A model generated the notes under the pieces. It was not told where the DNA came from and ran no database searches. It saw only the letters and a program-made list of their open reading frames with translations. A stretch of DNA of 64,000 nt from JBBDIJ01 sp040880485 (GTDB taxonomy: Bacteria; Bacteroidota; Rhodothermia; Balneolales; Balneolaceae): contig JBBDIJ010000008.1 in assembly GCA_040880485.1 (NCBI GenBank), forward strand, positions 1 through 64,000, written 5' to 3'. Shown in pieces: positions 8,056 through 17,253 of the stretch. The position numbers and the translations under genes were made by a program. Numbering within the stretch: the first letter of the stretch is position 1; each line of letters begins with the position of its first letter.

Positions 8056-9228
8056 TTACTGCTCCTGATAAATGTTTACGAATGCTCGTTCGATGGAAGA
8101 AAACTCCAGCAGTTCCATGGCTGTGCGTGAGAGTTTAATACCCTCACCTGTGAACCGGTCGTTTACTTTTACATAGACACCACGACCGTTGCCTGGGTTT
8201 TCAATATAGATAATAGTTCCAAGTGCAATATTGGGGTGGGCTGCAGTAAGAAGGTTCGGATTATAGAGCTCTCCGCTGGTTGTGGGGCTCCCCCGCTCAT
8301 CTTCGTCATAGACCCGCACAGCTACCTGCCCAAGATCTTCCAGGCCCGCTCCTCTGCTGTAGGGGTTAGTGAAGGTGCGATTTGGGGGCAGAAGTACGGT
8401 AATCTGTCGTCCCTCCGAGAGATTCTCCGGGCTGAACCCGGGATTGAGGGCTTTCAACTCCTCCTCAGTCATTTTAAACCGCTCTTTGAGTGAGGAGAGC
8501 GTATCTTCACCGGTCAACCGGTAGAGAACAAAGCGCCCCTGTGGTGTAGACTCTTCATCGAATTCAGAGACGCCCGGAGTGGTCTGAATCTGTCTTACAA
8601 TGAGGCGCTGGCCTACACTGATCAGGTTAGAGTCCAGATCGTTGAGCTGCCGGAGTTCCTCGACACTCATATCGTGTTCTATTGCGATTCTGTGCAGGTT
8701 GTCGCCACTTACTACGGTATACCAGGCATTGGCCCGGGCGGGTTCTGAAACCAGAGTCCCTCTATCTCCTTCTTCGGTTTCTGTATTTTCGCGAACCGGG
8801 AGTTCTATCGGTTCACCGGCTTCCTGTTCACTATAGATTCTGAGCTCCTGTCCCACCTCAAGTATATTGTCTTCAATCTGGTTCCACTGTTGAATCTCGG
8901 CGATGGACACACCATACATGCGGCTGATTGCATAGACAGTCTGTCCCGGTTCAACCCGATGGAGTGTGACTTCTTCGGTGACTGGCGGGGAGACTCGCAG
9001 CGTCAGTCCCTCCGTTAGCGTATCGCTCTCCAGGTCATTCCAGTTTCTGAGTTCGGTTACGGTGATCTGATACTGTCTCGCAACGCTGAAGAGTGTCTCT
9101 CCTTCGGTAGTCGTATGTTCCTGTGTAGTCTCCTGAGCCAACAGTACACCTGTGGGCACCGTGAAGCTGAGCAGAAGTACTATCAGGAAGACGATTTGCC
9201 TGGAATCCTGTTTAATCCTCTGTTTCAT
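8056..9228 (-). CDS. secreted protein with four LysM repeats and an RlpA-like barrel
   Basis: From ATG 9228 the 390-residue product starts with a signal peptide (KQDSRQIVFLIVLLLSFTVP, cleavage near LLAQ). Four LysM peptidoglycan-binding repeats follow, each with a GxxLxxIAxxxxxxxxELxxWN-type pattern (for example GQTVYAISRMYGVSIAEIQQ and GDNLHRIAIEHDMSVEELRQ). The last 90 residues match the RlpA-like double-psi beta-barrel: TSGELYNPNLLTAAHPNIALGT, here shortened to its key parts SGELYNP, LTAAH and KVNDRF. It probably acts in the periplasm on the cell wall. The longer frame up to 9450 lies inside the TPR gene and has no signal sequence, so the 9228 start is preferred. The start overlaps the TPR stop by 17 bases, suggesting translational coupling. 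Confidence 0.88.
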   Translation of the reverse strand: MKQRIKQDSRQIVFLIVLLLSFTVPTGVLLAQETTQEHTTTEGETLFSVARQYQITVTELRNWNDLESDTLTEGLTLRVSPPVTEEVTLHRVEPGQTVYAISRMYGVSIAEIQQWNQIEDNILEVGQELRIYSEQEAGEPIELPVRENTETEEGDRGTLVSEPARANAWYTVVSGDNLHRIAIEHDMSVEELRQLNDLDSNLISVGQRLIVRQIQTTPGVSEFDEESTPQGRFVLYRLTGEDTLSSLKERFKMTEEELKALNPGFSPENLSEGRQITVLLPPNRTFTNPYSRGAGLEDLGQVAVRVYDEDERGSPTTSGELYNPNLLTAAHPNIALGTIIYIENPGNGRGVYVKVNDRFTGEGIKLSRTAMELLEFSSIERAFVNIYQEQ

Positions 9229-9559
9229 TCCGATCTGTGTCCATGTTTTGAAGTGCCTCTTCAAGCTCTTCGAGGGTCCGCTGCTCGGAACGTGACCTGG
9301 CGAGTTCGGCACCTTCAAGATAGAGCTTGCGGGCACGGCCATTCTGTTCGAGTGTTTCATACAGTTTTCCAAGATGATAGTAGATACCCAGGTAGCCTGG
9401 GTCCAGCCGGTAGATCGATTCAAAAATCTGTAACGCCTTTTCGCCCTCATTGTTTTTCAAAAGTTCCAGAGCCAGTGCAAATTTTGAAAAGGAGTCGGTG
9501 GGGTCCCTCTGTACAAAACGTGCAAGCCGGGCGATTTTTTTGTGGTTCTGATCCATCAC
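9212..9559 (-). CDS. small TPR-repeat protein
   Basis: The protein has 115 residues, with helical pairs in the TPR pattern: KFALALELLKNNEGEKALQI, then YRLDPGYLGIYYHLGKLYET and ARKLYLEGAELARSR. It has no signal peptide or membrane segment, so it is probably a cytosolic adaptor. ATG 9559 overlaps the aroC stop by 4 bases (9556-9559), and its own stop overlaps the LysM gene start, so aroC-TPR-LysM reads as one minus-strand operon. The binding partner is unknown. Confidence 0.8.
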   Translation of the reverse strand: MMDQNHKKIARLARFVQRDPTDSFSKFALALELLKNNEGEKALQIFESIYRLDPGYLGIYYHLGKLYETLEQNGRARKLYLEGAELARSRSEQRTLEELEEALQNMDTDRNETED

Positions 9560-10761
9560 TTCCCGTTGTTGATGGTGCCTCTTCCTTCAGCTGCCACGTG
9601 TTCGGCAATTTCGGAAATGGAGCTCCCACCATATTTCTCAAGAAAGGCGTTTGCAAGAACCGGTGCAACAACGCTCTCGGCCACGACGACTGCTCTTGGC
9701 AGAGCGCAAACATCGGAGCGCTCATACCGTGTATCCATCTCTTTTTTGCTCTTGAAATCAACAGTTTTAAGAGGTGTAAGCATGGTGGGGATCGGCTTCA
9801 TCACTCCCCGGAGAATGAGTGGCATGCCAGTGGTCATACCGCCTTCTACTCCTCCGGCACGGTTCGTCCGTCGGCGGAATGCCTCCTCTTCGTAGATGAT
9901 TTCATCATGAACTTTGTGGCCGGGCCGCTCTCCCGATGTAAAACCGAGTCCTATCTCGATCCCCTTCATGGCTTGTGTAGAGAGAATAGCCGCTGCGAGT
10001 TGACCATCGATTTTGCGGTCCCAGTGTACATAACTACCCAGTCCGGCAGGAAGCCCGGTGACTATAATTTCATAGATACCACCCAGAGAGGAGCCCTCTT
10101 TGCGCCACTTCTTAATTTCGTCCCGCATCTTTTCGCCCATTTTTTCATTCAGGCAGCGGACATCCGATTGATCTGCTTTTCTGAAGACGGCTTCCGCTCC
10201 CTCTTCTGCCAGAGGGTCGGCGAGGTTGCGAACCTCTTCCCAACTTTCGAAGCCAACTGAACCGATGCGAATCACATGCCCGCCGATTTCAATTCCGAAT
10301 CTCTTCAGAAAGAGGCGTGCGATAGAACAGCAGGCCACGCGCATTGCGGTTTCACGGGCACTTGACCTCTCTATGACCGGCCGGATATCATCGAACCGGT
10401 ACTTCTGCACTCCAACAAGGTCTGCATGGCCAGGGCGGGATAGGGTAATCGGTTCCACACCTTCTCCGGACCCCTCTTTTGCCATCACTACGGGCCAGTT
10501 GCTGTCGTCCTTCTCATAGGCGCGATTGCCCATTCTCATGGCAATCGGAGATCCAATTGTCTTTCCGAACCGGACTCCACTTGTTAGAGTTGCCCGATCC
10601 TTTTCGAATGCCATCCGCCCACCGCGGCCGTACCCCTGCTGCCGTCTCTGAAGATGGAGGGCAATCTCATCTTCCGTTACGTTTAGTCCTGCTGGTACAC
10701 CTTCAACAATGCCGGTTAGTTCCGGGCCGTGGGATTCTCCCGCTGTAAAATATCGAATCAT
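9556..10761 (-). CDS. aroC: chorismate synthase
   Basis: This 401-residue enzyme makes the last shikimate-pathway step, turning 5-enolpyruvylshikimate-3-phosphate into chorismate with reduced FMN. Family signatures are GESHGPELTGIVEGVPAG near the N-terminus, RRQQGYGRGGRM (residues about 39-50), and the C-terminal RSDVCALPRA and VVAESVVA. The length is slightly above the usual 350-390. It is the first gene of a minus-strand operon with the TPR and LysM genes and is divergent from mlaE across 204 bases. aroQ of the same pathway lies at 22.3 kb. Confidence 0.96.
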   Translation of the reverse strand: MIRYFTAGESHGPELTGIVEGVPAGLNVTEDEIALHLQRRQQGYGRGGRMAFEKDRATLTSGVRFGKTIGSPIAMRMGNRAYEKDDSNWPVVMAKEGSGEGVEPITLSRPGHADLVGVQKYRFDDIRPVIERSSARETAMRVACCSIARLFLKRFGIEIGGHVIRIGSVGFESWEEVRNLADPLAEEGAEAVFRKADQSDVRCLNEKMGEKMRDEIKKWRKEGSSLGGIYEIIVTGLPAGLGSYVHWDRKIDGQLAAAILSTQAMKGIEIGLGFTSGERPGHKVHDEIIYEEEAFRRRTNRAGGVEGGMTTGMPLILRGVMKPIPTMLTPLKTVDFKSKKEMDTRYERSDVCALPRAVVVAESVVAPVLANAFLEKYGGSSISEIAEHVAAEGRGTINNGK

Positions 10762-10965
10762 AAAACCGGTTTCCGTTCGGGGCTAAGTGAAACAAGTGAA
10801 AAATCACTACAAGATATTGAATTTCGAGGAGCCGAATGAGTCTCGATTTCCTGATTGGATTCAATTTCCTGCTTCTCCGTAAAAAGAAGGGCTCTATTTC
10901 CTTTGCAGCTCACATTTTCCGATAAACTTTTGTAATATAGTGGCGACTATTTCGGAAGACACCCC

Positions 10966-11703
10966 ATGTACGGACTAAGTGAATTAGGTAAATACAGTTT
11001 ACTACTCTATCAGGCGCTTCGTTCATCGACGGAAGTGAGCACCTATCGAGAGAATTTTTTCAGTGAACTGGTAAAAACAGGATACGATTCCCTGGGCATC
11101 ATCATGCTCACCGGGGTGTTTACAGGTGCGGTTCTTACGGTGCAGACCGCTTATCAGCTGGAGCTCGCCTTTATCCCCGTTTCGACGATCGGGGCTATCG
11201 TATCCGAGTCCATTCTGATCGAACTTGCTGCGGTAATTTCCAGTCTGGTGCTATCCGGTAAGGTGGGAGCTCGTATTGCCACGGAGCTAGGTAACATGAG
11301 GGTGAGTGAGCAGATTGATGCCCTGGAGTCGATGGGTTTCAACTCCGTATCATTTCTCGTGGTTCCGCGGGTTCTGGCCGGTCTCTGCATGTTTCCTGTA
11401 CTCTATGTGGTGGCCAGTGTATTTGGAGTGGGGGGCGGCGTAGCGGCAGGTGTGCTCTCCGGAGCGGTGCCGGCGGCCGATTTTATGAAGGGAGCTCGTA
11501 TGTACTTCTTTCCCTGGGATGTCCTTTTCGGATTTATAAAGTCCTTTGTATTCGGCTTTCTTATCACCTCTATCTCTTGTTACAAGGGATATTTTGCCAG
11601 TGGCGGAGCAGAAGGAGTCGGTCGAAGTACAACCCAGGCGACTGTTTTAAGCTGTATTTTTGTTCTGCTTGCAGATCTGTTTCTGGCAGTCATTCTACTG
11701 TAA
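10966..11703 (+). CDS. mlaE: MlaE-family lipid ABC transporter permease
   Basis: This is a 245-residue inner-membrane permease of the MCE/Mla system that moves phospholipids between the membranes. Typical text is GVFTGAVLTVQTAYQLELAF, SESILIELAAVISSLVLSG, and KVGARIATELGNMRVSEQID with the MlaE EQIDAL signature. Five or so membrane helices can be drawn. mlaF starts 11 bases after its stop and mlaD 10 bases after mlaF. No MlaB or MlaC homologue is nearby, as usual outside Proteobacteria. Confidence 0.93.
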   Translation: MYGLSELGKYSLLLYQALRSSTEVSTYRENFFSELVKTGYDSLGIIMLTGVFTGAVLTVQTAYQLELAFIPVSTIGAIVSESILIELAAVISSLVLSGKVGARIATELGNMRVSEQIDALESMGFNSVSFLVVPRVLAGLCMFPVLYVVASVFGVGGGVAAGVLSGAVPAADFMKGARMYFFPWDVLFGFIKSFVFGFLITSISCYKGYFASGGAEGVGRSTTQATVLSCIFVLLADLFLAVILL

Positions 11704-11713
11704 TCGACATATC

Positions 11714-12460
11714 ATGATTGAAATTCAAAATCTTACTAAAAGTTTTGGAGACCTTCTGATCTGGAAAGATGTATCGTTCCGGATTGAAGATGGTGAAACG
11801 GTGGCCATAATCGGACGGTCGGGCTGCGGAAAATCTGTTTTGATCAAGCATATCAATGCACTTTTGACCCCCGACACTGGAAATGTGTTGATAGACGGGA
11901 CAAACATACACGATCAGCACTATATTCAGATTCGAAGATTGCGGCAACGGTTCGGTATCCTGTTCCAGGGGTCGGCACTGTTTGATTCTATCAATACGTT
12001 CGAAAATGTTGCGTTCCCCCTACGTTACTTTACAAAGAATTCAGAGCAGCAGATACGAAAAAAAGTATTGGAGGCGCTCGAACTGGTGGGTCTGGAAGAG
12101 GCTTCGGAGAAGGAGACATCGGAACTCTCCGGAGGTATGAGGAAGCGCGTGGGGCTGGCCAGAGCAATTATATTGAAGCCGCAGTATCTGATGTATGATG
12201 AGCCAACATCAGGGCTGGATCCGGAGACGGCGGATGAGATCAATCAGTTGATAGAGACGATGGCCGATACGCTGAATATCACCTCTGTGGTTGTGACTCA
12301 CGACATGCACAGTGTACTGGAGGTGGCAGATAAAGTTGCGTTTCTCGATCATCAAAAACTAAGTTGGTTCGGTTCTGTAGAGGATATAGGACGCAGCGGG
12401 CACGAAGATCTTCTGCGGTTTGTATCGGCCAGCGAATATCAAATTCCGCAACAGGTATGA
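11714..12460 (+). CDS. mlaF: MlaF-family ABC transporter ATPase
   Basis: This 248-residue ATPase powers the MlaE permease. Walker A is GRSGCGKS, the signature motif is LSGGMRKRVGLARAI (the GGMRKR form is typical of MlaF) and Walker B is YLMYDEPTSGLDPE, followed by the H-loop VVTHDMH. ATG 11714 (MIEIQNLTKSF) is the proper start; the longer frame from 11660 overlaps the mlaE gene and lacks homology. The gene is between mlaE and mlaD in one operon. Confidence 0.95.
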   Translation: MIEIQNLTKSFGDLLIWKDVSFRIEDGETVAIIGRSGCGKSVLIKHINALLTPDTGNVLIDGTNIHDQHYIQIRRLRQRFGILFQGSALFDSINTFENVAFPLRYFTKNSEQQIRKKVLEALELVGLEEASEKETSELSGGMRKRVGLARAIILKPQYLMYDEPTSGLDPETADEINQLIETMADTLNITSVVVTHDMHSVLEVADKVAFLDHQKLSWFGSVEDIGRSGHEDLLRFVSASEYQIPQQV

Positions 12461-12470
12461 GGAGCTGACA

Positions 12471-13394
12471 ATGAGCAATGAACTTAAAATCGGTATTGTA
12501 ATTTTGACGTCGATTATTATCGCCTTTGCTGGATTTCGGGTAATGAGCGACGCGCCGATGTTTCGAATCGCCCATCAGGTACAAACAACGTTTGACAAGG
12601 TAGACGGGCTCAACAGCGGCAGTGTTGTCTATTTGAACGGGGTCAAGATCGGCTCGGTCCGTAATATCAGCCTGACACCGGACGGACGTGTTTTGACCAC
12701 ACTTGGCATCGAACGGGAAATCGAGATTATGGAGGGAGCTACTGCCTATCTGACCTCGCTGGGGCTAATTGACGGAAAGGCGATCGTCATCGAACAGGGG
12801 AGCGGAGATGAGCCTGTACCATTTGATGGGAGAATCGACGGTGTCTATGTGGACTCTATGGTGGAGACTCTGGCAGGCAAGGGGCAGGAGCTGGGTGACG
12901 ATATTACCGCTTCATTTACGGAGTTGAACCACTTTCTGCGCCAGTTGAACACTACATTGGACGATCCGGCCAGTGAGTCTATTGGCCAGACGATACAGAG
13001 CCTGGAGCAGGTCACAAGTGGCCTGGAGGATCTGCTTGATGAGCGGCAGGAGGAACTAGAAGGGGCTATCTCCTCTGCAAGCCGGACCCTTGCCCGAATC
13101 GATACCGTTTCGGAGGAGAGTGGTCCGCGGTTGGAGCGAATGATAGCCGACCTCGAGGTTGCAGCAGCAGACCTGCGGGGAATGACAGGGGAGCTGGATC
13201 AGGCCGTTGGCCGGTTGAACAGCGTGCTGTCCAGAATTGATGAGGGAGAGGGTACACTCGGGCGCCTTGTACAAGACCCCTCCCTCTACGAGAATGCAGA
13301 CAGCCTCTCTGTCGAGCTTCGGGATCTGATTCGTGAGCTTAATGAAAATCCCGGTCGGTTTCTTCGCCATCTTAGCCTGATAGAATTATTCTGA
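12471..13394 (+). CDS. mlaD: MlaD-family MCE-domain lipid-binding protein
   Basis: The 307-residue protein is anchored by one N-terminal helix (IGIVILTSIIIAFAGFRV). The MCE domain is at about residues 38-115 (TTFDKVDGLNSGSVVYLNGV, then IGSVRNISLTPDGRV), followed by a long helical region rich in coiled-coil pattern up to the C-terminus. It forms the periplasmic hexameric ring that carries lipid from MlaFE. GGAG at 12461 lies 6 bases before ATG 12471, which settles the start over the longer frame from 12420. It ends the mlaE-mlaF-mlaD operon. Confidence 0.92.
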   Translation: MSNELKIGIVILTSIIIAFAGFRVMSDAPMFRIAHQVQTTFDKVDGLNSGSVVYLNGVKIGSVRNISLTPDGRVLTTLGIEREIEIMEGATAYLTSLGLIDGKAIVIEQGSGDEPVPFDGRIDGVYVDSMVETLAGKGQELGDDITASFTELNHFLRQLNTTLDDPASESIGQTIQSLEQVTSGLEDLLDERQEELEGAISSASRTLARIDTVSEESGPRLERMIADLEVAAADLRGMTGELDQAVGRLNSVLSRIDEGEGTLGRLVQDPSLYENADSLSVELRDLIRELNENPGRFLRHLSLIELF

Positions 13395-13580
13395 GCCGAA
13401 GTGGTCTCAGTGTGGCCGGAGGCTCTATGTTTTTCCTGACCTGCAGTGTGGGGCATTCCGGGAATATTTGTTCATTAGAGAGAGGGCTACAGATTGCTCT
13501 TCGCGAGCCCGTCCCGTATATTCAGGGTCTTTTTCAGGCTTCACAGAAGCCATTTAACGGATGATGTAAGAGGTATTCCT

Positions 13581-15356
13581 ATGGGAACAATGGAGAAAAT
13601 GAGAAACAGCACGCCCATTATTTTATGGGTGCTGATCTTCTCGTTTGGAGTTTTGTGGGTGCTGCAGGATACACAGGTGTTTGATGTAATGACAAACGCA
13701 CCACGGAGTGTGGGTTCGGTGAATGGAGATGCCATCGAACTGGATGAATATAATAGCCGTGTGAGCTACTATATCGATCAGCATAATCAGCGGTCGTCCA
13801 CACCGGTGAGTGAGGAGGTCAGGAGCTCATACGAAGTTCAGGCCTGGGAGGATCTGGTGGCGGAACGTCTGATGGCCCAGAAGATGGAGGATATCGGTAT
13901 CAAGGTGACGGATGCTGAACTTGTAGAGATGGTTACCGGAGATAATCCCGATCCTTTTATCCAGGAGCAGTTTCAGGACGAGGAGGGGAATATAGACCGG
14001 ATCGCCTTACAGGCGGCGATCGAAGATCCGGGCAATCAGGAGATCTGGGTAATGATCGAGCAGCAGCTGCGGCAGAATCGCCAACAGCAGAAACTGACCA
14101 ATTTTATCGCTTCGGGACTTCGGGTGAGCATGCGCGATGTAGAAGCGGAGTTTGTCCGAAGAAACAGTTTTGCCGAATTCTCTTTCGTCCGTTTCCCATA
14201 CGGTGATGTGCCTGCAGATCAGGTGCAGGTGACGGAGAATCAGCTTCGTGACAACTACAACAACAACCAGGATCAGTTTCAACGGGAGGAGACTTACCGT
14301 TTTCGCTATGTGACATTCGAGAAGGTCCCTACAGCGGAGGATACCCTGCGGTCCATTCAGGATGTTGAAGATCTGATTCCACGATTTGAAGAGGCGGAAG
14401 ACCACGAATCATTCCTTCAGCAAAATGAGTCTATGGTTCCATTTAACGAATCATACGTTTCGACAGATGAGATACGTGACGAATATCTTCCGGTTCTGGA
14501 CCTTGAAGTGGGGGAAGTGAGCGAGGTGATGATGATTAACGATGTACCCCACGCTTTCAAACTTGTAGATCGCCAGGACGGAGAGGTGCAGTTCGCTATC
14601 CTGGCTTATGAAGTGTTTGCCGATCCTATCGGTACAATCGACCGGCTTGCAGAGGAGGCTGAAGAGTTCAGTTTTTATGCCGGCAGCGAAGGCTTTGAAC
14701 AAGAGGTGGAGCGGAACAATCTGACCATTCGTGAAGCGGTGGCCACTCGTGGCACCCCGTTTGTTCCCGGCCTGGGCCAGTCGAGTCAGTTGGTCAACCG
14801 GCTGGAGAATATGAGCCCGGGAGATGTCTCGGATGCGGTAGAGCTTACCGATCGATTTATTGTTGTGCAGATGACGGAAAGAATACAGGCGGGTACAAGG
14901 CCTTTTGAAGAGGTCAGGCCCCAGATCGAAAGTATAGTGCGGGGTCAGATCCGCAAGGATGCGGCCCTGCAGAACGCTTCACAATATGTTGGAGAAGGGC
15001 AAAGCCTGGAGGAGATCGCTGCTGCTGCGGGCCGGGAGGTACAGGTGATGAACAATTTGGCAATGAGTGGAAATACAATTACAGGTGCAGGCCGCGAGCC
15101 CGGTATAGTGGGTGCCATTTTCGGGTTGGAGGCTGGCGAAACCAGTTCTCTGCTGGAGGGGCTGAACGCCGCATTTGTAGTGGAGGTTCACACAATTGAA
15201 CGGGCGGATCCCGAGATGCTTTCGCCCGAACAGCGTAATCAGATTCGACAGGAGCTGGAGCAGCAGAAGTTTGAACAGTTTGCACAGATCTGGATCGAAG
15301 AACTGAAGGAAGAGGCGTCTATTCGGGACAACCGTCATATTCTCTTCGGATTGTAG
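13581..15356 (+). CDS. PpiD/SurA-like membrane-anchored periplasmic folding factor
   Basis: The 591-residue protein has one N-terminal membrane helix (STPIILWVLIFSFGVLWVL). A SurA-N-type helical domain with the pattern GSVNGDAIELDEYNSRV and QAWEDLVAERLMAQKMEDIG follows, and then a long region with a degenerate parvulin-like middle (DVSDAVELTDRFIVVQMTER). The overall plan is PpiD: anchored in the inner membrane, facing the periplasm and helping outer-membrane or secreted proteins fold. AAGAGG at about 13568 supports ATG 13581 rather than the upstream in-frame start at 13494. Isomerase activity is uncertain because the canonical PPIC motifs are weak. ribD follows 65 bases later. Confidence 0.85.
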   Translation: MGTMEKMRNSTPIILWVLIFSFGVLWVLQDTQVFDVMTNAPRSVGSVNGDAIELDEYNSRVSYYIDQHNQRSSTPVSEEVRSSYEVQAWEDLVAERLMAQKMEDIGIKVTDAELVEMVTGDNPDPFIQEQFQDEEGNIDRIALQAAIEDPGNQEIWVMIEQQLRQNRQQQKLTNFIASGLRVSMRDVEAEFVRRNSFAEFSFVRFPYGDVPADQVQVTENQLRDNYNNNQDQFQREETYRFRYVTFEKVPTAEDTLRSIQDVEDLIPRFEEAEDHESFLQQNESMVPFNESYVSTDEIRDEYLPVLDLEVGEVSEVMMINDVPHAFKLVDRQDGEVQFAILAYEVFADPIGTIDRLAEEAEEFSFYAGSEGFEQEVERNNLTIREAVATRGTPFVPGLGQSSQLVNRLENMSPGDVSDAVELTDRFIVVQMTERIQAGTRPFEEVRPQIESIVRGQIRKDAALQNASQYVGEGQSLEEIAAAAGREVQVMNNLAMSGNTITGAGREPGIVGAIFGLEAGETSSLLEGLNAAFVVEVHTIERADPEMLSPEQRNQIRQELEQQKFEQFAQIWIEELKEEASIRDNRHILFGL

Positions 15357-15372
15357 GACATTCTTTTTTTAC

Positions 15373-15401
15373 AGGAGGCCGGACAGTGTTGCCGGCATCC
15401 T
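15373..15401 (+). other. hairpin in the ribD leader
   Basis: AGGA-G-GCCGG (15373-15382) pairs with CCGGC-A-TCCT (15392-15401), a 9-bp stem with one mismatch and a 9-base loop. It ends 20 bases before the ribD ATG. No T tract follows. It does not resemble the FMN riboswitch core. It could affect ribD translation. Confidence 0.35.
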
Positions 15402-15421
15402 ATCTCCACGGGCGACCGATC

Positions 15422-16543
15422 ATGAGCTTCTCTGAAAAGGACAGGATCTGGATGCGCAAGGCGTTGATCCTTGCTCAGAAGGGCGAAGGGTACACCTCTC
15501 CCAATCCGATGGTCGGTTGCGTGATCGTTTCCAGCAATGGAGACCTGATCGGCGAAGGGTACCATGAACGTTTCGGCAGGGAACACGCCGAGGTTCTGGC
15601 TATTGATTCTGTGGAAGACCGCCATTCACTACTGGACGCGACTCTGTACGTGACCCTGGAACCCTGTTCCCACCATGGGAAAACTCCCCCCTGCTGCGAA
15701 ATGGTAGGGAAACTGCCTCTTCGCCGGGTAGTGGTTGCTATGGAGGATCCCAATCCGAAGGTGTCGGGACGGGGGATTCGTTATCTGGAAGAGAGAGGAA
15801 TCTCTGTGGAGTGCGGCCTGCTTCGTGCCGAGGCGGAAGCCCTGAACCGGTTCTACCTGCACCATCTCGAATTTGGACGCCCATTTGTGACACTAAAAAT
15901 CGCCCAGACTTCGGATGGTTATACGGCCGCTCCTGACGGCGGATCCCGCTGGATTACCGGGAAGGAGTCGAGGACACTGGTTCATCGCTGGCGCAGCCGG
16001 TACGATGCTGTCATGGTTGGGCGCAATACCGCAGAGCTCGACAATCCCACTCTCACAGTACGCCACATAGAAGGGAGGCAGCCGCTGCGTGTGGTGATAG
16101 ACGGCCCACTCTCCCTGCCTTCGAATCTCCATCTCTTCTCCGATCAATATGAAGAGAAGACGATTTTGATTACTCATAATGAACAGAGGGCGAGGGAGAC
16201 GCTCGATCCGATGCTTAAAATGATGCAGTCGAACTATTTTCGGGGCAAGACGCTGGTGGTTCCGGAGCGGGACGGTCACAGCGACCTGCATCGGACCATG
16301 AAAGCGCTGGGTGAGGAGGGGGTGACCTCTCTGCTGGTTGAGGCAGGGCAATCTCTTTCGTCCGCTCTGTTGAGGGCCGGACTGGTCGATCGCCTGGAGC
16401 TCTTTATTGCACCCGTTCTGCTGGGTGGTGGCACTCGGTCGGTATTGGGGCTCGGGATACAGCGTATTGAAGATATGATTCCGTTCCGTGAGGTGGAGTG
16501 GCAACAAGTGGGAGCCGATATGTTGATGTCTGCCACCTTTTGA
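15422..16543 (+). CDS. ribD: bifunctional riboflavin deaminase-reductase
   Basis: The 373-residue enzyme joins the two domains of RibD. The N-terminal deaminase has the zinc motif HAEVLA and PCSHHGKTPPC (His, Cys, Cys ligands) after SPNPMVGCVIV. The C-terminal reductase (about residue 145 on) has TLKIAQTSDGYTA, WITGKESRTLVHRWR and GVTSLLVEAGQSL. Together they carry out steps two and three from GTP-derived pyrimidine to the ribityl intermediate. ATG 15422 (MSFSEKDRIWM) is preferred over 15386, which would add residues from the leader hairpin. ribE follows at 62 bases. No FMN riboswitch was seen. Confidence 0.95.
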   Translation: MSFSEKDRIWMRKALILAQKGEGYTSPNPMVGCVIVSSNGDLIGEGYHERFGREHAEVLAIDSVEDRHSLLDATLYVTLEPCSHHGKTPPCCEMVGKLPLRRVVVAMEDPNPKVSGRGIRYLEERGISVECGLLRAEAEALNRFYLHHLEFGRPFVTLKIAQTSDGYTAAPDGGSRWITGKESRTLVHRWRSRYDAVMVGRNTAELDNPTLTVRHIEGRQPLRVVIDGPLSLPSNLHLFSDQYEEKTILITHNEQRARETLDPMLKMMQSNYFRGKTLVVPERDGHSDLHRTMKALGEEGVTSLLVEAGQSLSSALLRAGLVDRLELFIAPVLLGGGTRSVLGLGIQRIEDMIPFREVEWQQVGADMLMSATF

Positions 16544-16604
16544 CGATCTTGACTTTACCGGCAGGCCCGATGCCGGTTCAACCCGTTCCAAACTTTGCAT
16601 AAAC

Positions 16605-17207
16605 ATGTTTACAGGAATTGTCAGTGAAACCGGCCGGATCCGTTCCCAACGGGAGCTCTCCGGTGGGAAGGAATTTCGAATCGCTTGCAGTTTTGCCAAA
16701 GAGACGCACATTGACGAGAGCATCAGCGTAAACGGTGTCTGCCTTACCGTGGTGGAGCGCGATGTGGAAGAGTTTCGAGTACAGTGTGTGGCAGAAACGC
16801 TGCGTAAAACCACTCTTGGAGAGCTGAAGGAGGGAGATCCGGTCAATCTGGAAAGATCTTTGACTCTGGAGAAGGCGCTGGAGGGGCATATCGTACAGGG
16901 GCATGTGGACACAACGGGAAGGATTGAGAAGATCGTGGAAGATGGTACCGATCGACTTCTCGAGATCTCCTATTCGGTAGAGTACGCTTCCATGGTAATT
17001 GGCAGGGGCAGCATAGCACTGGACGGGATCAGCCTGACTGTGGCCAGGGAGGAGGGTGAAACTTTTACGGTGGCTGTCATCCCCTATACGTGGGATCACA
17101 CCAATCTGCGTCATCTGAAGGTGGGAGACCGGGTGAACCTGGAGTTTGACCTTTTTGGCAAGTATATCACCCGCTATATGGATCTGCGGTTTGGCAGGGA
17201 AGGCTGA
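16605..17207 (+). CDS. ribE: riboflavin synthase alpha subunit
   Basis: The 200-residue enzyme makes riboflavin by dismutation of two lumazine molecules. The two homologous barrels are clear. The N-terminal half starts MFTGIVSETGRI and contains SISVNGVCLTVV; the C-terminal half repeats the plan with GHIVQGHVDTTGRI and GSIALDGISLTV. The trimer is cytosolic. With ribD just upstream it forms a short riboflavin pair, while the other pathway genes are outside the window. It is convergent with lptD, 46 bases apart. Confidence 0.95.
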   Translation: MFTGIVSETGRIRSQRELSGGKEFRIACSFAKETHIDESISVNGVCLTVVERDVEEFRVQCVAETLRKTTLGELKEGDPVNLERSLTLEKALEGHIVQGHVDTTGRIEKIVEDGTDRLLEISYSVEYASMVIGRGSIALDGISLTVAREEGETFTVAVIPYTWDHTNLRHLKVGDRVNLEFDLFGKYITRYMDLRFGREG

Positions 17208-17253
17208 CGGGCTGAACCGGTCTCGGAAGCGACAGGGTGGCCTTACCAGTCGG

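Noticed and set aside
9115..10260. 381-codon plus-strand open frame
   Set aside because: It runs antisense to the LysM, TPR and aroC genes, has no domain or composition of a real protein, and is explained by codon bias on the other strand.
15357..15421. FMN riboswitch upstream of ribD
   Set aside because: The space is only 65 bases and lacks the conserved riboswitch core; just a simple hairpin is present.
15893..16912. 339-codon minus-strand open frame
   Set aside because: It is antisense across ribD and ribE and has no family resemblance.
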